Assembly (NCBI RefSeq): GCF_963169125.1
Contig: NC_084798.1
Span: 175,675,980-175,739,979, forward strand
DNA from: Humulus lupulus
Taxonomy: Eukaryota; Streptophyta; Magnoliopsida; Rosales; Cannabaceae
Direction of reading: 5' to 3'
DNA length: 64,000 nt
Each line of letters opens with the position of its first letter. Position 1 is the stretch's first letter. The notes beneath the pieces were generated by a model. It was given only the letters and a program-made list of their open reading frames with translations. It ran no database searches and was not told the DNA's origin. The position numbers and the translations under genes are program-made. Of this stretch, positions 33,858-45,000 are shown piece by piece.

Positions 33858-36372
33858 ATGGCACCAAAGAGGAACGCTTCTAAGCAGACCGTCGGTAGCT
33901 CGACCTCCCAGCAAGACAAAGGAAAGGCGGTGATGCCGGACTCCCCGATCCCCAACTTTGGGCCGGCAGTGGAGCAGGAGCTCGAGGTGGCTCCTGATGC
34001 GTTCTTAGAGGCAGAGAAGATCGTCTCAAAAATCACCGACCAGACAAAGATCAATAAGATATTCCTCTCCCACAACATCGAGCTAGGGAGAGCGTCAGTG
34101 GTTGCCCGACCTCCCTCGGAAGGCGAGCGGAGCTGCGTGCCGCTTGACGAGGCATTCGCGGCCTGGAGCGGCGAGCATTTCAAGGCGGGGGCATTCCTCC
34201 CACTGGACCAGTATTTTACTGACTTCCTAAATTATGTGAAGTTGGCCCCATTCTAGCTCCCCCCCAACTCTTATCGGTTGTTGGCGGGGTTCAGATATTT
34301 ATTTTTGAAGCACAAGTGGGAGGTCCCCACTCCAGCGGACATTTTGTACTTCTTCTGCCTCAAGGCCAGCCCGGATCAGCGGGGGCGAGGCGACGGTTTT
34401 TACTACTTAACCCGATTTCCCAATACAGCTGTGGTCATCGAGCTGCCCAGCCACCCCAACGACTTCAAGGATCAATTCTTCATGTCGACGGGGTTCAGAA
34501 ACTGCGAGCTCCACTACTTCAATCGTCCTCGTAAGTGTTTTTTATCCTTAGCTCGTAAGTTAAGTGTCGTTTTAGCTCCTCCTATATCCCTTTCTGACTT
34601 AGACACTGGCGGGCTTGCCCCCTAGTGAGAAATATTACCGCGTGCTCGTAACAGACGAGACGATGGTAGCCTGCAAGCTGATTTTCCCAAATCAGACCTT
34701 GAACCTCAGGAGGCCCCAGGGGCTTCCCCCAGCTCGCGACCCCAGACCCATCATCGTGGAGGAGGTCGCGGGAGATGAAGATGAGGAGGACGAGGACGAT
34801 GTAGTTCCCCTCTTGAGGAACAGGAAGCGGGCTTTGGAGGTCGCCCAGAGGACGGGCGAGGAGAGGATCCAATCCGGAGCAGCTGCGGGTGCTTCTGGCC
34901 AAGGTAACCCTTACATGTTTAGGAGTCTAGATAGGGCCACAGTAGACCCCCGGCTGGCTAGGTTCAATCCTAGGCAGCTCGTCCATCGTCACCGAAGTGA
35001 TCCGGACCTGAACACAACCCTGCTCCACTATGTCGACCGGCTCGTGCTGGACTATCAAGATAGCCGGCCTAGGGGTACCGTAGTAGTAGATAACACCCTA
35101 GCCTTTAGGTCGATCCTATTCGAGGAGTATGGGACCAACCTTCGGTCATGGCCATCACTCCAAAGGGGTGCCATAGCTCCAGGTCATAGGCAATATGTAG
35201 AGGAATCTAGCCCTGAGTCAGCCTCGGACCCAAAACTCGCGCCAGCTCGAGAAGTAATCAACTTAGATTCTTCTTCTAGCTCGGGGGGTAGGATTCCCTT
35301 TAGTATACATATACGTGAATTCCTCTCTTTACCCCTTTGTTTTTGTATGATTGCTAACTCTCGTACTAACCATGTTTTTTTTTTTTTGACAGAAGAGATG
35401 TCTCAGCCCGAGGAGAGCCTGCGAGGTGCATTCTTCGGGGGGAACCCCCCAGCAGGGGCCGCTGGGCCAAGAATGAAGAGGCTCCGGACGTCCAAGCACG
35501 CCGCCGGGACCCCCGCCAAGTCTCCTACAAAGGAGAAGGAGCAAGCCCCAGCTGCCCAGGTCGTGGGAGCGATTCCTCCTGCTGCAAGGGGAAGCAACAT
35601 GCCTCCACCCCCTCCACGAGCTCCGGCTGCCGCTCGGACGCAGGAACGGAGCTCGGGACTTCAGCGATTGCACCCTCCAAGGTATGCATCCCAGTCAATC
35701 CCCAGGACCTGGGGAAGATCCCCGAGGCCTTCTGGGGAATGGTGTATGAGTCGGCAAACTACGCCGTCAGCCATATATACAAGTTCACCGAGAAGGAGCT
35801 CCGGGCCATTGAGACAATGAGCCCGGTGGGCGTGCTGGAATCTTCACTGGGCATGGCCATGATGGTAAGCTAACTAACCTTTTTGTGGTTTTTATTATTA
35901 CACTTTGCCCTGTTTTTTCTCTCTTTTTTCTTAGGCAATTGCCTTTTCACCTTTGCAGAGCGCAGTTGCCCTTCATCGGAGCATCGCCAGGACCAAAACT
36001 CAGCTCGAGGACATGAGGAGCGAGCACCAGACTACCCTGCAAGCAGCTAAGGATGCCTTGACGGCCTCGCAGGCCGAGCTGGAAAAAACCCGCTCGAAGG
36101 TCCAAGAGCTCGAGACCTCCCTCGCCACCTCGCGGACAGACCTAGATGCCACGAAGGCTGAGGCCCAGGCCACCCTAGAGGTCGAGCAGACAACTTCGGA
36201 AAAGTCCCTGGAAGACTCGTTCTACCATTGCTGGGCCTACAATCCAGACGCTGACTTCTCCTTCCTTTCGGCGAGCGTCTGGGAGCGCTTGCTGGTGAAG
36301 TTCCAAGCTCGCCTTGATAAAGAGGCGCTCTCCGAGGCCGGGGAAGGCTCTGGCGCAGCTGAGCAAGGCTAG
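33858..36372 (+). pseudogene. Antisense ORF of the Tat element (putative gypsy-type transposon protein)
   Basis: Transcribed opposite to gag-pol. Exon 1 starts MAPKRNASKQTVGSS and carries the conserved block seen in plant proteins labelled putative gypsy-type transposon (FLPLDQYFTDFLNYVKLAPF, then RYLFLKHKWEVPTPADILYF), with an in-frame TAG at about 34256. Likely introns: 34531-34602, 35288-35392 and 35865-35935, each with GT and AG ends and T-rich acceptors. Middle exons are acidic (GDEDEEDEDDVVP), then rich in Ala and Pro. The last exon (35936-36372) is a long coiled coil (TKTQLEDMRSEHQTTLQAAK) ending DADFSFLSASVWERLLVKF. Two frame changes (first junction, and about 35660) block a single protein. 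Antisense ORFs at this place are known in Tat elements; the function is unknown. Confidence 0.78.
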
Positions 36373-36559
36373 ACGGTGGCCTCCAAGGGGCCACCTGTCG
36401 GAGCTTAAGGCGTTTCTTCTCTTGTGCCCTTTACTATTTTTTAATATATATATTTTTTTTGTGTAACCTTTGCATGAGGTGCTTCCACCTCGAGACAATT
36501 TGATTCAACGTTTTTAATTGATCCTCTTTCTTGCCCTTACGCATTTTGGTTACAATTTT

Positions 36560-37740
36560 TTGAAAAACTTAGTTCGCGTTAACTTTTATCCATATCTTGA
36601 GCTCTTTAGGAAGAACAACGATCAATAGATTTAAATCAACTTCTAAGTTTTATGACCCGGTTATGACCAGGAGCTTAATTTAAAAACTTAGTTCGCGTTA
36701 AATTTTATCCATATCTCGAGCTCTTTAGGAAGAACAACGATCAATAGATTTAAATCAACTTCTAAGTTTTATGACCTGGTTATATCCATGAACTTAATTT
36801 GAAAACTTAGTTCGCGTTAACTTTTATCCATATCTCGAGCTCTTTAGGAAGAACAACGATCAATGGATTTAAATCAACTTCTAAGTTTTGTGACCCGGTT
36901 ATGACCAGGAACTTAATTTGAAAACTTAGTTCACGTTAATCTTTATCCATATCTCGAGCTCTTTAGGAAGAACAACGATCAATAGATTTAAATCAACTTC
37001 TAAGTTTTGTGACCCGGTTATGACCAGGAACTTAATTTGAAAACTTAGTTCGCGTTAACTTTTATCCATATCTCGAGCTCTTTAGGAAGAACAACGATCA
37101 ATGGATTTAAATCAACTTCTAAGTTTTATGACCCGGTTATATCCAGGAACTTAATTTGAAAACTTAGTTCGCGTTAACTTTTATCCATATCTCGAGCTCT
37201 TTAGGAAGAACAACGATCAATGGATTTAAATCAACTTCTAAGTTTTATGACCCGGTTATGACCAGGAACTTAATTTGAAAACTTAGTTCACGTTAATCTT
37301 TATCCATATCTCGAGCTCTTTAGGAAGAACAACGATCAATAGATTTAAATCAACTTCTAAGTTTTGTGACCCGGTTATGACCAGGAACTTAATTTGAAAA
37401 CTTAGTTCGCGTTAACTTTTATCCATATCTCGAGCTCTTTAGGAAGAACAACGATCAATGGATTTAAATGAACTTCTAAGTTTTATGACCCGGTTATATC
37501 CAGGAACTTAATTTGAAAACTTAGTTCACGTTAACTTTTATCCTTATCTCGAGCTCTTTAGGAAGAACAACGATCAATGGATTTAAATCAACTTCTAAGT
37601 TTTATGACCCAGTTATATCCAGGATAGGACTTAGTTAGCGTTAATCCTTACCAATATCTCGCTTTTTTTAAGAAAAACAACGGTCAATCGATATGAATCA
37701 ACTTCTAAGTCATTAAGGAGACCTGGTTATATCTAGGTAC
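36560..37740. repeat. 119-bp tandem array between antisense ORF and pol
   Basis: About ten copies with a period of 119 bp; the phrase CTTAGTTCGCGTTAA starts at 36568, 36687, 36806, 36925, 37044 and onward to 37520, with a degenerate last copy near 37630. Each unit contains CTCGAGCTCTTTAGGAAGAA and ATGACCCGGTTATGACCAGG. Copies alternate between GTTAACTTTTATCC and GTTAATCTTTATCC forms in blocks, suggesting amplification of more than one unit at a time. It lies in the 3' untranslated region of the element, where Tat elements are known to carry tandem repeats. Confidence 0.93.
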
Positions 37741-37864
37741 CATATGCCCCCCAAGTAACTGGGAAAGGGTCTTTCGTGGTCACTTTAGATTACACTTGCA
37801 AACATGTACAAAAGCTGATTCTCATTAATACATAAAAAATGGCCTTCCAGGCCTTACAAGTGAA

Positions 37865-40800
37865 TCATTGATAATATTTCTTTAAATGGATGGCGTTCCA
37901 AGTTCGCGGGACTGCCCCTCCATCAAGCCGAGCTAACTTATAAGTTCCCTCCTTAATGATTTCGATGACCTGGTACGGTCCTTCCCAGTTTGGTCCCAAG
38001 ACTCCATCTTTGGGATCTTTCCCGGCCAGGAAAACTCTCCTTAGGACCAAGTCGCCGACGCTAAAGGCGCACTTTTTGACTTTGGAGTTGAAATAGCGAG
38101 TGATCTTTTGCTGATAATGGGCGAGCTCGAGTTGCGAATCTTCTTGCCTTTCATTAACTAGGTCAAGGGAATTTCACAGTAGCTCGTGGTTGCAGTCCTG
38201 GTCGTAAGATTGGACCCTATGCGAAAGCACCTTAACCTCCATGGGGAGGACTGCCTCACTCCCAAAGGTTAGGGAAAAAGGAGTATGACCCGTAGGAGTC
38301 CGATGTGAGGTCCGGTATCCCCATAGGACCTGGGGGAGCTGTTCTGGCTAGACCCCCTTTGCTTCATCTAATCTCTTCTTGAGGCTCTCCTTTAGAGTCT
38401 TGTTGATAGCTTCGACCTAGCCATTCGCCTGAGGATAGGCCACGGAGGAGAAAATTTTCAAAATTTCGTACCTTTCACAAAACTCGGTGAACAGGTCATT
38501 GTCGAACTGAGTACCATTATCGGAGACGATCTTCTTGGGCAGGCCGAATCGACACATAATGCTTTTAACCATGATGTCAAGCACTTTTTTAGACGTTATC
38601 GTCGCCAAAGGTTCTGCCTCAGCCCACTTCGTAAAGTAGTCGATGGCTACCACGGTGTAATGGACCCCACCTTTTCCAGTAGGGAGGGCGCCCACCAAGT
38701 CGATCCCCTAAACTGTGAACGGCCATGGGGACGAGATCATCTTCAGCTCAACTGGAGGAGCTCGGGCAACTGCGGCGAATCGCTGGCACTTGTCGCACTT
38801 CTTCATGTATGAAATCGAGTCTTTGGACAAAGTTGGCCAGTAATACCCTTGCCTCAGGACCTTTAAGGCCAAGCTCTGCCCCCCAGTGTGGTCTCCGCAA
38901 AAACCCTCGTGCACCTCCTGCAGGATGGCCTTTGCTTCACCTGGAAGAACACATCGTAGGAGAGGTCGGGAGTGCCCACGTCGCTATAACACCCCATCTA
39001 CTATCGTATACCTGGGAGCTTGATAGAGTACTCGCCGTGCATCATTACGCCCTTTAGGCAGCTTTCCCTCGACGAGATACTCAAGGATGGGGGTCATCCA
39101 GGTCGGCCTGGCATCGATCATCTCGACCTCCGTCCTGACATCTACTATGCTTGGTTTCTCCAATAACTCTATTGGCACTAACCCCAAGGTCTCTATTTCC
39201 CCAGAGGTGGTGAGCTTGGCAAGAGCGTCTGCATTAGCGTTCTGCTCCCGAGGTATCTGTTCGATCGAGCCTCGCTCAAACGCGGACAGCTCAGCTTTTA
39301 TCTTTGCCAGATAGGCGGCCATCTTGGGTCCCCGTGCTTGATATTCGCCCAGAACCTGATTTACCTCGAGCTGGGAGTCACTGAAGCACTGGACGGAGCT
39401 CGCCTTCAACTCCTGGGCTATCCTCAGCCCGGCCAGCAAAGCTTCGTATTCGGCCTCGTTGTTGGAGGCCTTGAATCTGAATCTCAGTGCCGAGTGGAAT
39501 CTATGTCCCTCGGGGGATATCAAAATGATTCCAGCTCCAGAGCCGTTCTCGTTGGATGAACCATCCACAAAGATCCTCCACGACGCCCGGGGCAAGCTGA
39601 CTTGGGGTGAGTCTTCTGCGGGATCCTCCTGGAATCCCGTGCACTCTGCCATAAAATCGGCCAGGGCCTGACTTTTTATAGCAGTTCGCGGAGTGTACAA
39701 AATCTCGAACTGACTGAGTTTGATTGCCCATTTTAACAAACGTCCCGATGCTTCAGGTTTTTGCAAAACCTGCCTTAAAGGTTGATCGGTCATGACATGT
39801 ATTGAGTGGGACTAGAAGTACGGCCTGAGCTTCCGCGAGGCCGTGATAAGGCAGAACGCCAATTTCTCCATCAATGGGTAACGGGATTCATCCCCGAGAA
39901 GTCTCTTGCTGATGTAGTAGACTGGTCTCTGAACTCGGTCTTCTTCTCGTACCAACACGGCACCAGCTGCATCCTCAGTGACAGCTAGGTAGAGAAAAAG
40001 AGGCTCTCCTACTTTAGGTTTGGATAATACGGGTGGCTTGGCCAGATGTGCCTTCAGGTCGAGGAATGCGCTTTCGCACTCTTATGTCCATTCGAACTTC
40101 TTGTTTCCTCGAAGCAGGTTGTAGAATGGAAAACATTTATCGATGGACTTGGAAATAAACCGATTGAGGGCTGCCACTCTTCCTGTCAGGCCTTGGACAT
40201 CTTTTCGCGACCTGGGTGAGGGAAGCTCGAGCAGTGATCTGATCTTGTCGGGGTTTGCTTCGATTCCTCGTGTATTGACTATGAAACCCAGGAACTTCCC
40301 TAACGCAACTCCAAAAGTGCATTTCTGTGGATTAAGCCTCATGCCATACTCCCCTAGTATCTTAAAACATTCTTCCAGGTTGGAAACATGGTTATCGGCA
40401 GTCTTTGACTTGACTAGCATGTCATCAACGTAAACTTCCATGTTTTTCCCGATCTGGCTTGCGAACATTCTATTTACTAACCTTTGTTAGGTAGCTCCGG
40501 CGTTCTTCAGCCCGAACGGCATGACCTTGTAACAATAAACGTTAGTCGGGGTCATGAAGATGGTGTGTTCCTGGTCCACCGGATTCATGGCGATCTGATT
40601 GTAGCCTGAGTACGCATCCATAAAGGACATGAGCTCGTGCCCCGCCGTGGCATCTACCAGCTGGTCAATCCTTGGCAATGGAAAATAATCCTTGGGGCAG
40701 GCTTTATTCAGGTCGGAGAAGTGTATGCAGGTCCGCCATTTTCCGTTGGGCTTCGGGACCAGCACGGGGTTGGCGACCCATATTGGAAACTTGGCTTCAC

Positions 40801-41923
40801 GGATAAAGCTGCATTTCTTGAGCCGGGCCACCTCTTCCTCCAAGGCTTCAGCCCGAGTTGTTCCTAGGCGTCTTTGCTTCTGGGACTTGGCGAGAATGCT
40901 TTTATCCAGATGAAGTGTATGCATGATGACACTCGGGCTGATTCCCACCATGTCCTCATGGGACCAGGCAAACACGTCCAGGTTATCCCGCAAAAACTTA
41001 GTCAGCTCCGCCTTCCTCTTGCTACATAGGTTTTTCCCGAGCTTGACCCTCCGTGATGGATTCTGCGGATCAATGTTCACTTCCTCGAGCTCCTCAATCG
41101 CCTGGAGCTCGGATCTGTCCTCGCCTATTCGGGGGTCAATATCCTCACTTAAGACGACATTTTCCCCTTTGGCGCTTTGAGGTTTTTCAATCCCAGGATT
41201 AGATAAGGCTTCCTGAGATTCCTCTTCACCACCTTGAATGGTCATTGCCAGCTGCCCAGGTTTAGATTTTCCCTTCATAGAAATGCTGTAGCATTCCCTG
41301 GCAGCGAGTTGATCGCCATGAATAGTGCATATTCCCGTGGAAGTAGGGAATTTCATCGCGAGGTGGTGAATGGAAGTGACGGCCTCAAACGCCATGAACG
41401 TAGGTCCCCCCAAGATCGCGTTGTATGCAGCGGAGCAGTCGATGACCACGAACTCGAGGAGCTTGGAGACTGTCCGAGATCCTTCTCCTAGGGTGATCAC
41501 CAGCTCGATCATCCCTATTGCTGCTGATCCCTCTCCCGAAAAACCATACAGCATCATGGAGGTCTCCTTTAGCTCAGCGACGGTTAAACCCATCTTTTCT
41601 AACGTGGATCAGAACAGGAGGTTCACCGAGCTCCCGTTGTCGATCAGCACCCTCCTCACTCTCCGATTGGCGAGCTGAACTGCCACGACCAAAGGGTCAT
41701 TGTGAGGGAATTGGACATGGCCTGCATCTGCCTCTGTAAAAATGATCGGTTACCTCTCCAATCGCTGCTGCTTTGACTGACGCTGCTCCGGGACGAACTC
41801 TACCCCGTTATGAGCCTTTAGTTCATTCACGTATCTCTTCTGGGCACCCCTGCTCGTGCCGGCCATGTGCGGACCTCCAGAGATGGCGGATATCTCTCCT
41901 CCAACCACAGGTGGAGGGACGTC
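37865..41923 (-). pseudogene. pol: Tat-lineage pol with two RNase H domains
   Basis: One continuous minus frame, shared with gag up to 43234, interrupted only by stops. Order: protease ([13 protein letters not shown] near 41620), reverse transcriptase (NGKWRTCIHFSDLNKACPKD, FMDAYSGYNQI, MPFGLKNAGAT, catalytic VYVDDMLVKSK), RNase H linked to RT (VLVREEDRVQRPVYYISKRL), a second archaeal-type RNase H (WRIFVDGSSNENGSGAGIIL, NNEAEYEALLAGL, REQNANADALAKL), then integrase (CDKCQRFA, FTKWAEAEPLA, VSDNGTQFDN, VAYPQANG) and a C-terminal end (GPNWEGPYQVIEI). Stops lie near 41745, 41616, 40486, 40080, 39811, 38983, 38708, 38416, 38352 and 38175. About half would be explained by CAG, CGA or TGG losing a C or G to deamination. 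Confidence 0.92.
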
Positions 41924-44189
41924 CTAATCTACCCGAGGCCCGGGCTGACTGGCCGGGACTTCTGGAGCAGATCGACTCGTTGGAACCCTGTTCCGCACGT
42001 ATTGAGCCAAGGGGCTGGCTCGGATGAGAGTCTCGATCTCATCTTTTAAATGCCTACAATCGTCGGTATGGTGGCCAACATCGTTATGAAAACGGCAAGA
42101 CTTGGAGGTGTCTCTCTTCCCCTTATGGTGCTTTAATGGCTCCGGCCTCTTCCAGGGGACTCGAGTAGAGTTGGCTAGGAAGATATTCTCCCTAGACTTG
42201 GTGAGCTCTGTATAAGTCGCGAAGACGGGCTTGAATCTTTCTACGGACTTATTCTTCTTTTGGCCGTGCTGACTGTTTTCGCCATTCCCTTTTCTCTTGC
42301 CTCCACCGGGCTGGTTGTTCTGTGTGATGTTTTGGGTCGCTGCCACGACCTCCGTCCCCACTCCAGCGGGCTGTTCGGGGACCTGCCTGGTTCCCGCAGC
42401 TGAGGCTTCGGCTTCCTCCAAGTTTATCCATTCTTGGGCCCTGTTAAGGAATTCGCTAACTGAGCTGACTCCCTTCCTTTGTATATCCTTCCAGAGATCT
42501 CCTCCGATGAGGATTCCGGTTCTCATGGCCATGAGCTTGGAGCTATCATCCGTGTCTCTGGCTCGAGCAGCGATGTTTGCAAATCTGCTCAGGTTGGCCT
42601 TCAGAGTCTCACCAGGCTGCTGCCTCACGTTAGCCAGGGAGTCGGCCTGAACATGGGCAGCCTGGGAGGCTCGGAATGCCCTTTTGAAATCTGCCGAGAA
42701 AGTCTTCCAGGAGCTGATTGACTGTCTTTTACTTTGCTTGAACCACTGCCTGGCAGGTCCAGTCAGTGTGGAAGGGAAGATTACACATCTCAGCTCGGGG
42801 CCAATGTTGTGGGCCATCATTAGGGTGTTGAACATCCCTAGATGGTCTGATGGGTCTCCGTCCCCATTGAACTTTGACAAGTGTGGCATACGAAAACCAG
42901 ATGGGTACGCCGTTGCTGCTATGCTGGGGGCGAAGAGTTCTATCTCATCCCCTGAATCATATTCATCTTTTTCATTTTCTGACAGGAGTTTCCTCATTAG
43001 CTCCTCCATCTGAGTCAGGCGTTCGAGGGTTTGGTCCGTGGTTATTCCGGGGCTGTTCAACAGCTCCGGACCCATTGTACATATTTGGTGGGTTATTTCC
43101 CCTCCTATCTTGAGATAGGTTATTTGGGACATTCCCTCCGTTACGTACTTCGGACAGGGGCCCCCCCGAGCGAGCGTGGCCATCTCCTCCTGCTGGTTCC
43201 CCCCTATGAGAGTTAAGGCAATCTCGCAGGTCACCTCCCTGGGTGGTTTGATAACTTTGTGCCGAACTCAAACGCTGACGCAGGTCTCCCCCAGAGAGAT
43301 CACTCCGGCGACTTTCGGTCCAGTGGCTCCTACTAGATAGGCTTGGAGTCCGCCTTTGGTGGTGAGGATCTGGGCATTCCCTTGAAACCCTGCTACGCCG
43401 GGAAGGTCCAGCTGATGGCGGGTTTCTCCTACTACTCCCATAGGCTGGGACATCTTGGACGGGCCGAGGAGGAGACGGATATCTTATTGGAGACGGAGGA
43501 TGCTTGACTGGAGAGGCGATCCTAGTTCCGTCAGGACGGATCAAATTTGGTGGGGGCCTTTTGGCCCTGCCAACCTGCTGGTCCCGCGCCTGGCGATCAG
43601 GACGAGGCGCAGGACGGTTGTTGGGGACGGGCTGATGCTGCGAGCCCTCTCCGGATCTCCTTTGGGAATTACCTCGAGCTCCCTTGGGCGCTCTCGAGGA
43701 TGGTTGGGAGCTAGGTGTCGACGTCCTGACCGAACGACTGTATTGCTGTTGCCTGGGTCCAGGCATTTCTTCGAAGCTTGCCTCTCGATGGTGTGATGAA
43801 GGAATGGAGTTGGATTTCGGAAGTCTGTCCAAGCGGCTATGCCTGGACCGGTTACCCCGGCGAGACTTTGGAGCCTCGCCTTGCCTCTCTCCGACGTTAG
43901 CGTCGGTTGTGAGAGGGGGTAGTCGGGCCAGCACATCCTTGATCTGCTGGCTAGCTATTGCTAGCTGGCTCCTTAGCTGAGCGTTTTCCATCTCCACCGC
44001 CGTGTAATAACACGGGTTTGGATTAGGTGGCCGGGGGGCCGAACTTTCGGTGTCATCTTGGCCCACCGGCTGCTTTCCTAGCCGTTGCTGGGTCTCAGGA
44101 ACTTGTTCACCAGGGGTGGCAGTATGATGAGCCTCCTGCCCACCATGCTGCTCTGTCTCGTTACCGTGCCTGGATTGAGTAGTCACCAT
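41924..44189 (-). pseudogene. gag: Tat-lineage gag (frameshifted)
   Basis: The ATG is at 44189, 56 bp inside the 5' LTR. The N-terminal part (44189 to about 43050) is Pro/Arg/Ser-rich with a short helical stretch (MENAQLRSQLAIASQQIKDV). A one-base frame change around 43000-43080 leads into the capsid domain: MPHLSKFNGDGDPSDHLGMF, RQWFKQSKRQSISSWKTFSA, LSRFANIAARARD. A zinc-binding motif follows, CRFHNDVGHHTDDC, near 42090. The frame ends with TAG at 41924-41926 and would otherwise run on into pol without a shift. The TAG could be decay or a former read-through site. Confidence 0.9.
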
Positions 44190-44224
44190 AGTTGGATGTT
44201 TGCGACAGCACTAACCAAATTTTC

Positions 44225-44243
44225 TCTCAATGAAAGCACCAAA
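44225..44243 (-). other. Primer-binding site of the Tat element
   Basis: TTGGTGCTTTCATTGAGAG on the minus strand lies just inside the 5' LTR. The same site occurs at 3370 and 17101-17120. TGG matches a tRNA CCA end, but I could not assign the tRNA. Confidence 0.75.
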
Positions 44244-44244
44244 C

Positions 44245-45000
44245 TGTTGACGAGGTTCTTCGCCAACAGGTAATTAAGAAAAGAAGAGAAAGGGATTTGT
44301 GCTAATGTTGAACTGAAATAGATATATGATCTTAGAAATTAAAAGGTGACTCAAGACACGTTTTTTAAGTGGTTCGAAGGTTAAAATCCTTCTACTCCAC
44401 TAGTCAGTATTATTGCTATATACTGGATATTTGATTACAGGGTATTTCTTACAAGAGATAATCCAACCACTATTAACTCCCAGGGTCCCCATATTTATAG
44501 GAGAAGGCACCTGGGAGTTGGTAAGAAGGTCATCCCGTGACCTTCTTACCTATCGCATCAATTCTGTGACATTCATGATTAATTCCTAAACCTGACACAT
44601 AAGTGTGGTCAAATCGATAAGTAAGGAGATAATGGGCCGCACGGCCCAACCCAGTCGTGGGTGTCTGAATACGCACATTCCTGCTGCGTGTCCGAGAAGT
44701 CAGGGGCATATCAGACACGTGATGTCTGATATATGCACGTTTACCTTGCGTGTGTTGACTTTACAAAGAGTCATAGCCTCCATATCTAGCTCGTACCACG
44801 AGCTTGATACCTAACTCGACCTTCGGCCTTCAGAGTCCGGACTTAAGTCTTAGGCAATCTTGGCGAACCCTTGGGTTATCTCGAGCTAAGGAGGTATGAT
44901 CTTATGACGGCAACTCCGATTTTGGGGATATCCACGAGGTAATCATGATTAGGCCGCAGCTCAGCTCGCTAATCAGCCCGTGGGAAAATCAGGGCGTACA
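44245..45000 (-). repeat. 5' LTR of the Tat element
   Basis: 756 bp, TGTTGACG to GGGCGTACA, with the minus-strand TATA box at 44491-44499. It is the promoter-bearing copy for gag-pol. Confidence 0.93.

Larger units (their letters stand above)
32105..45000 (-). mobile_element. Full-length Ty3/Gypsy Tat (Retand-type) element
   Basis: 12.9 kb with two 756-bp LTRs and perfect ATATT duplications (32100-32104 and 45001-45005). In minus orientation: 5' LTR 44245-45000, primer site 44225-44243, gag and pol 44189-37865, a tandem array 36560-37740, an antisense ORF in plus orientation 33858-36372, polypurine tract, 3' LTR 32105-32860. Two RNase H domains and the antisense ORF are hallmarks of the Tat lineage. 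The two LTRs differ at about 17 positions by eye, mostly transitions, so it is one of the younger insertions here. Gag-pol contains one frameshift and about eleven stops. Confidence 0.93.

Noticed and set aside
40637..43980. Plus-strand ORFs opposite the Tat gag-pol
   Set aside because: Shadows of the minus-strand gag-pol frame; no independent motifs.
44605..44814. 69-codon ORF present twice (also at 32465-32674)
   Set aside because: Lies in both LTRs of the Tat element on the strand opposite to its transcription; the repetition is due to the LTRs.
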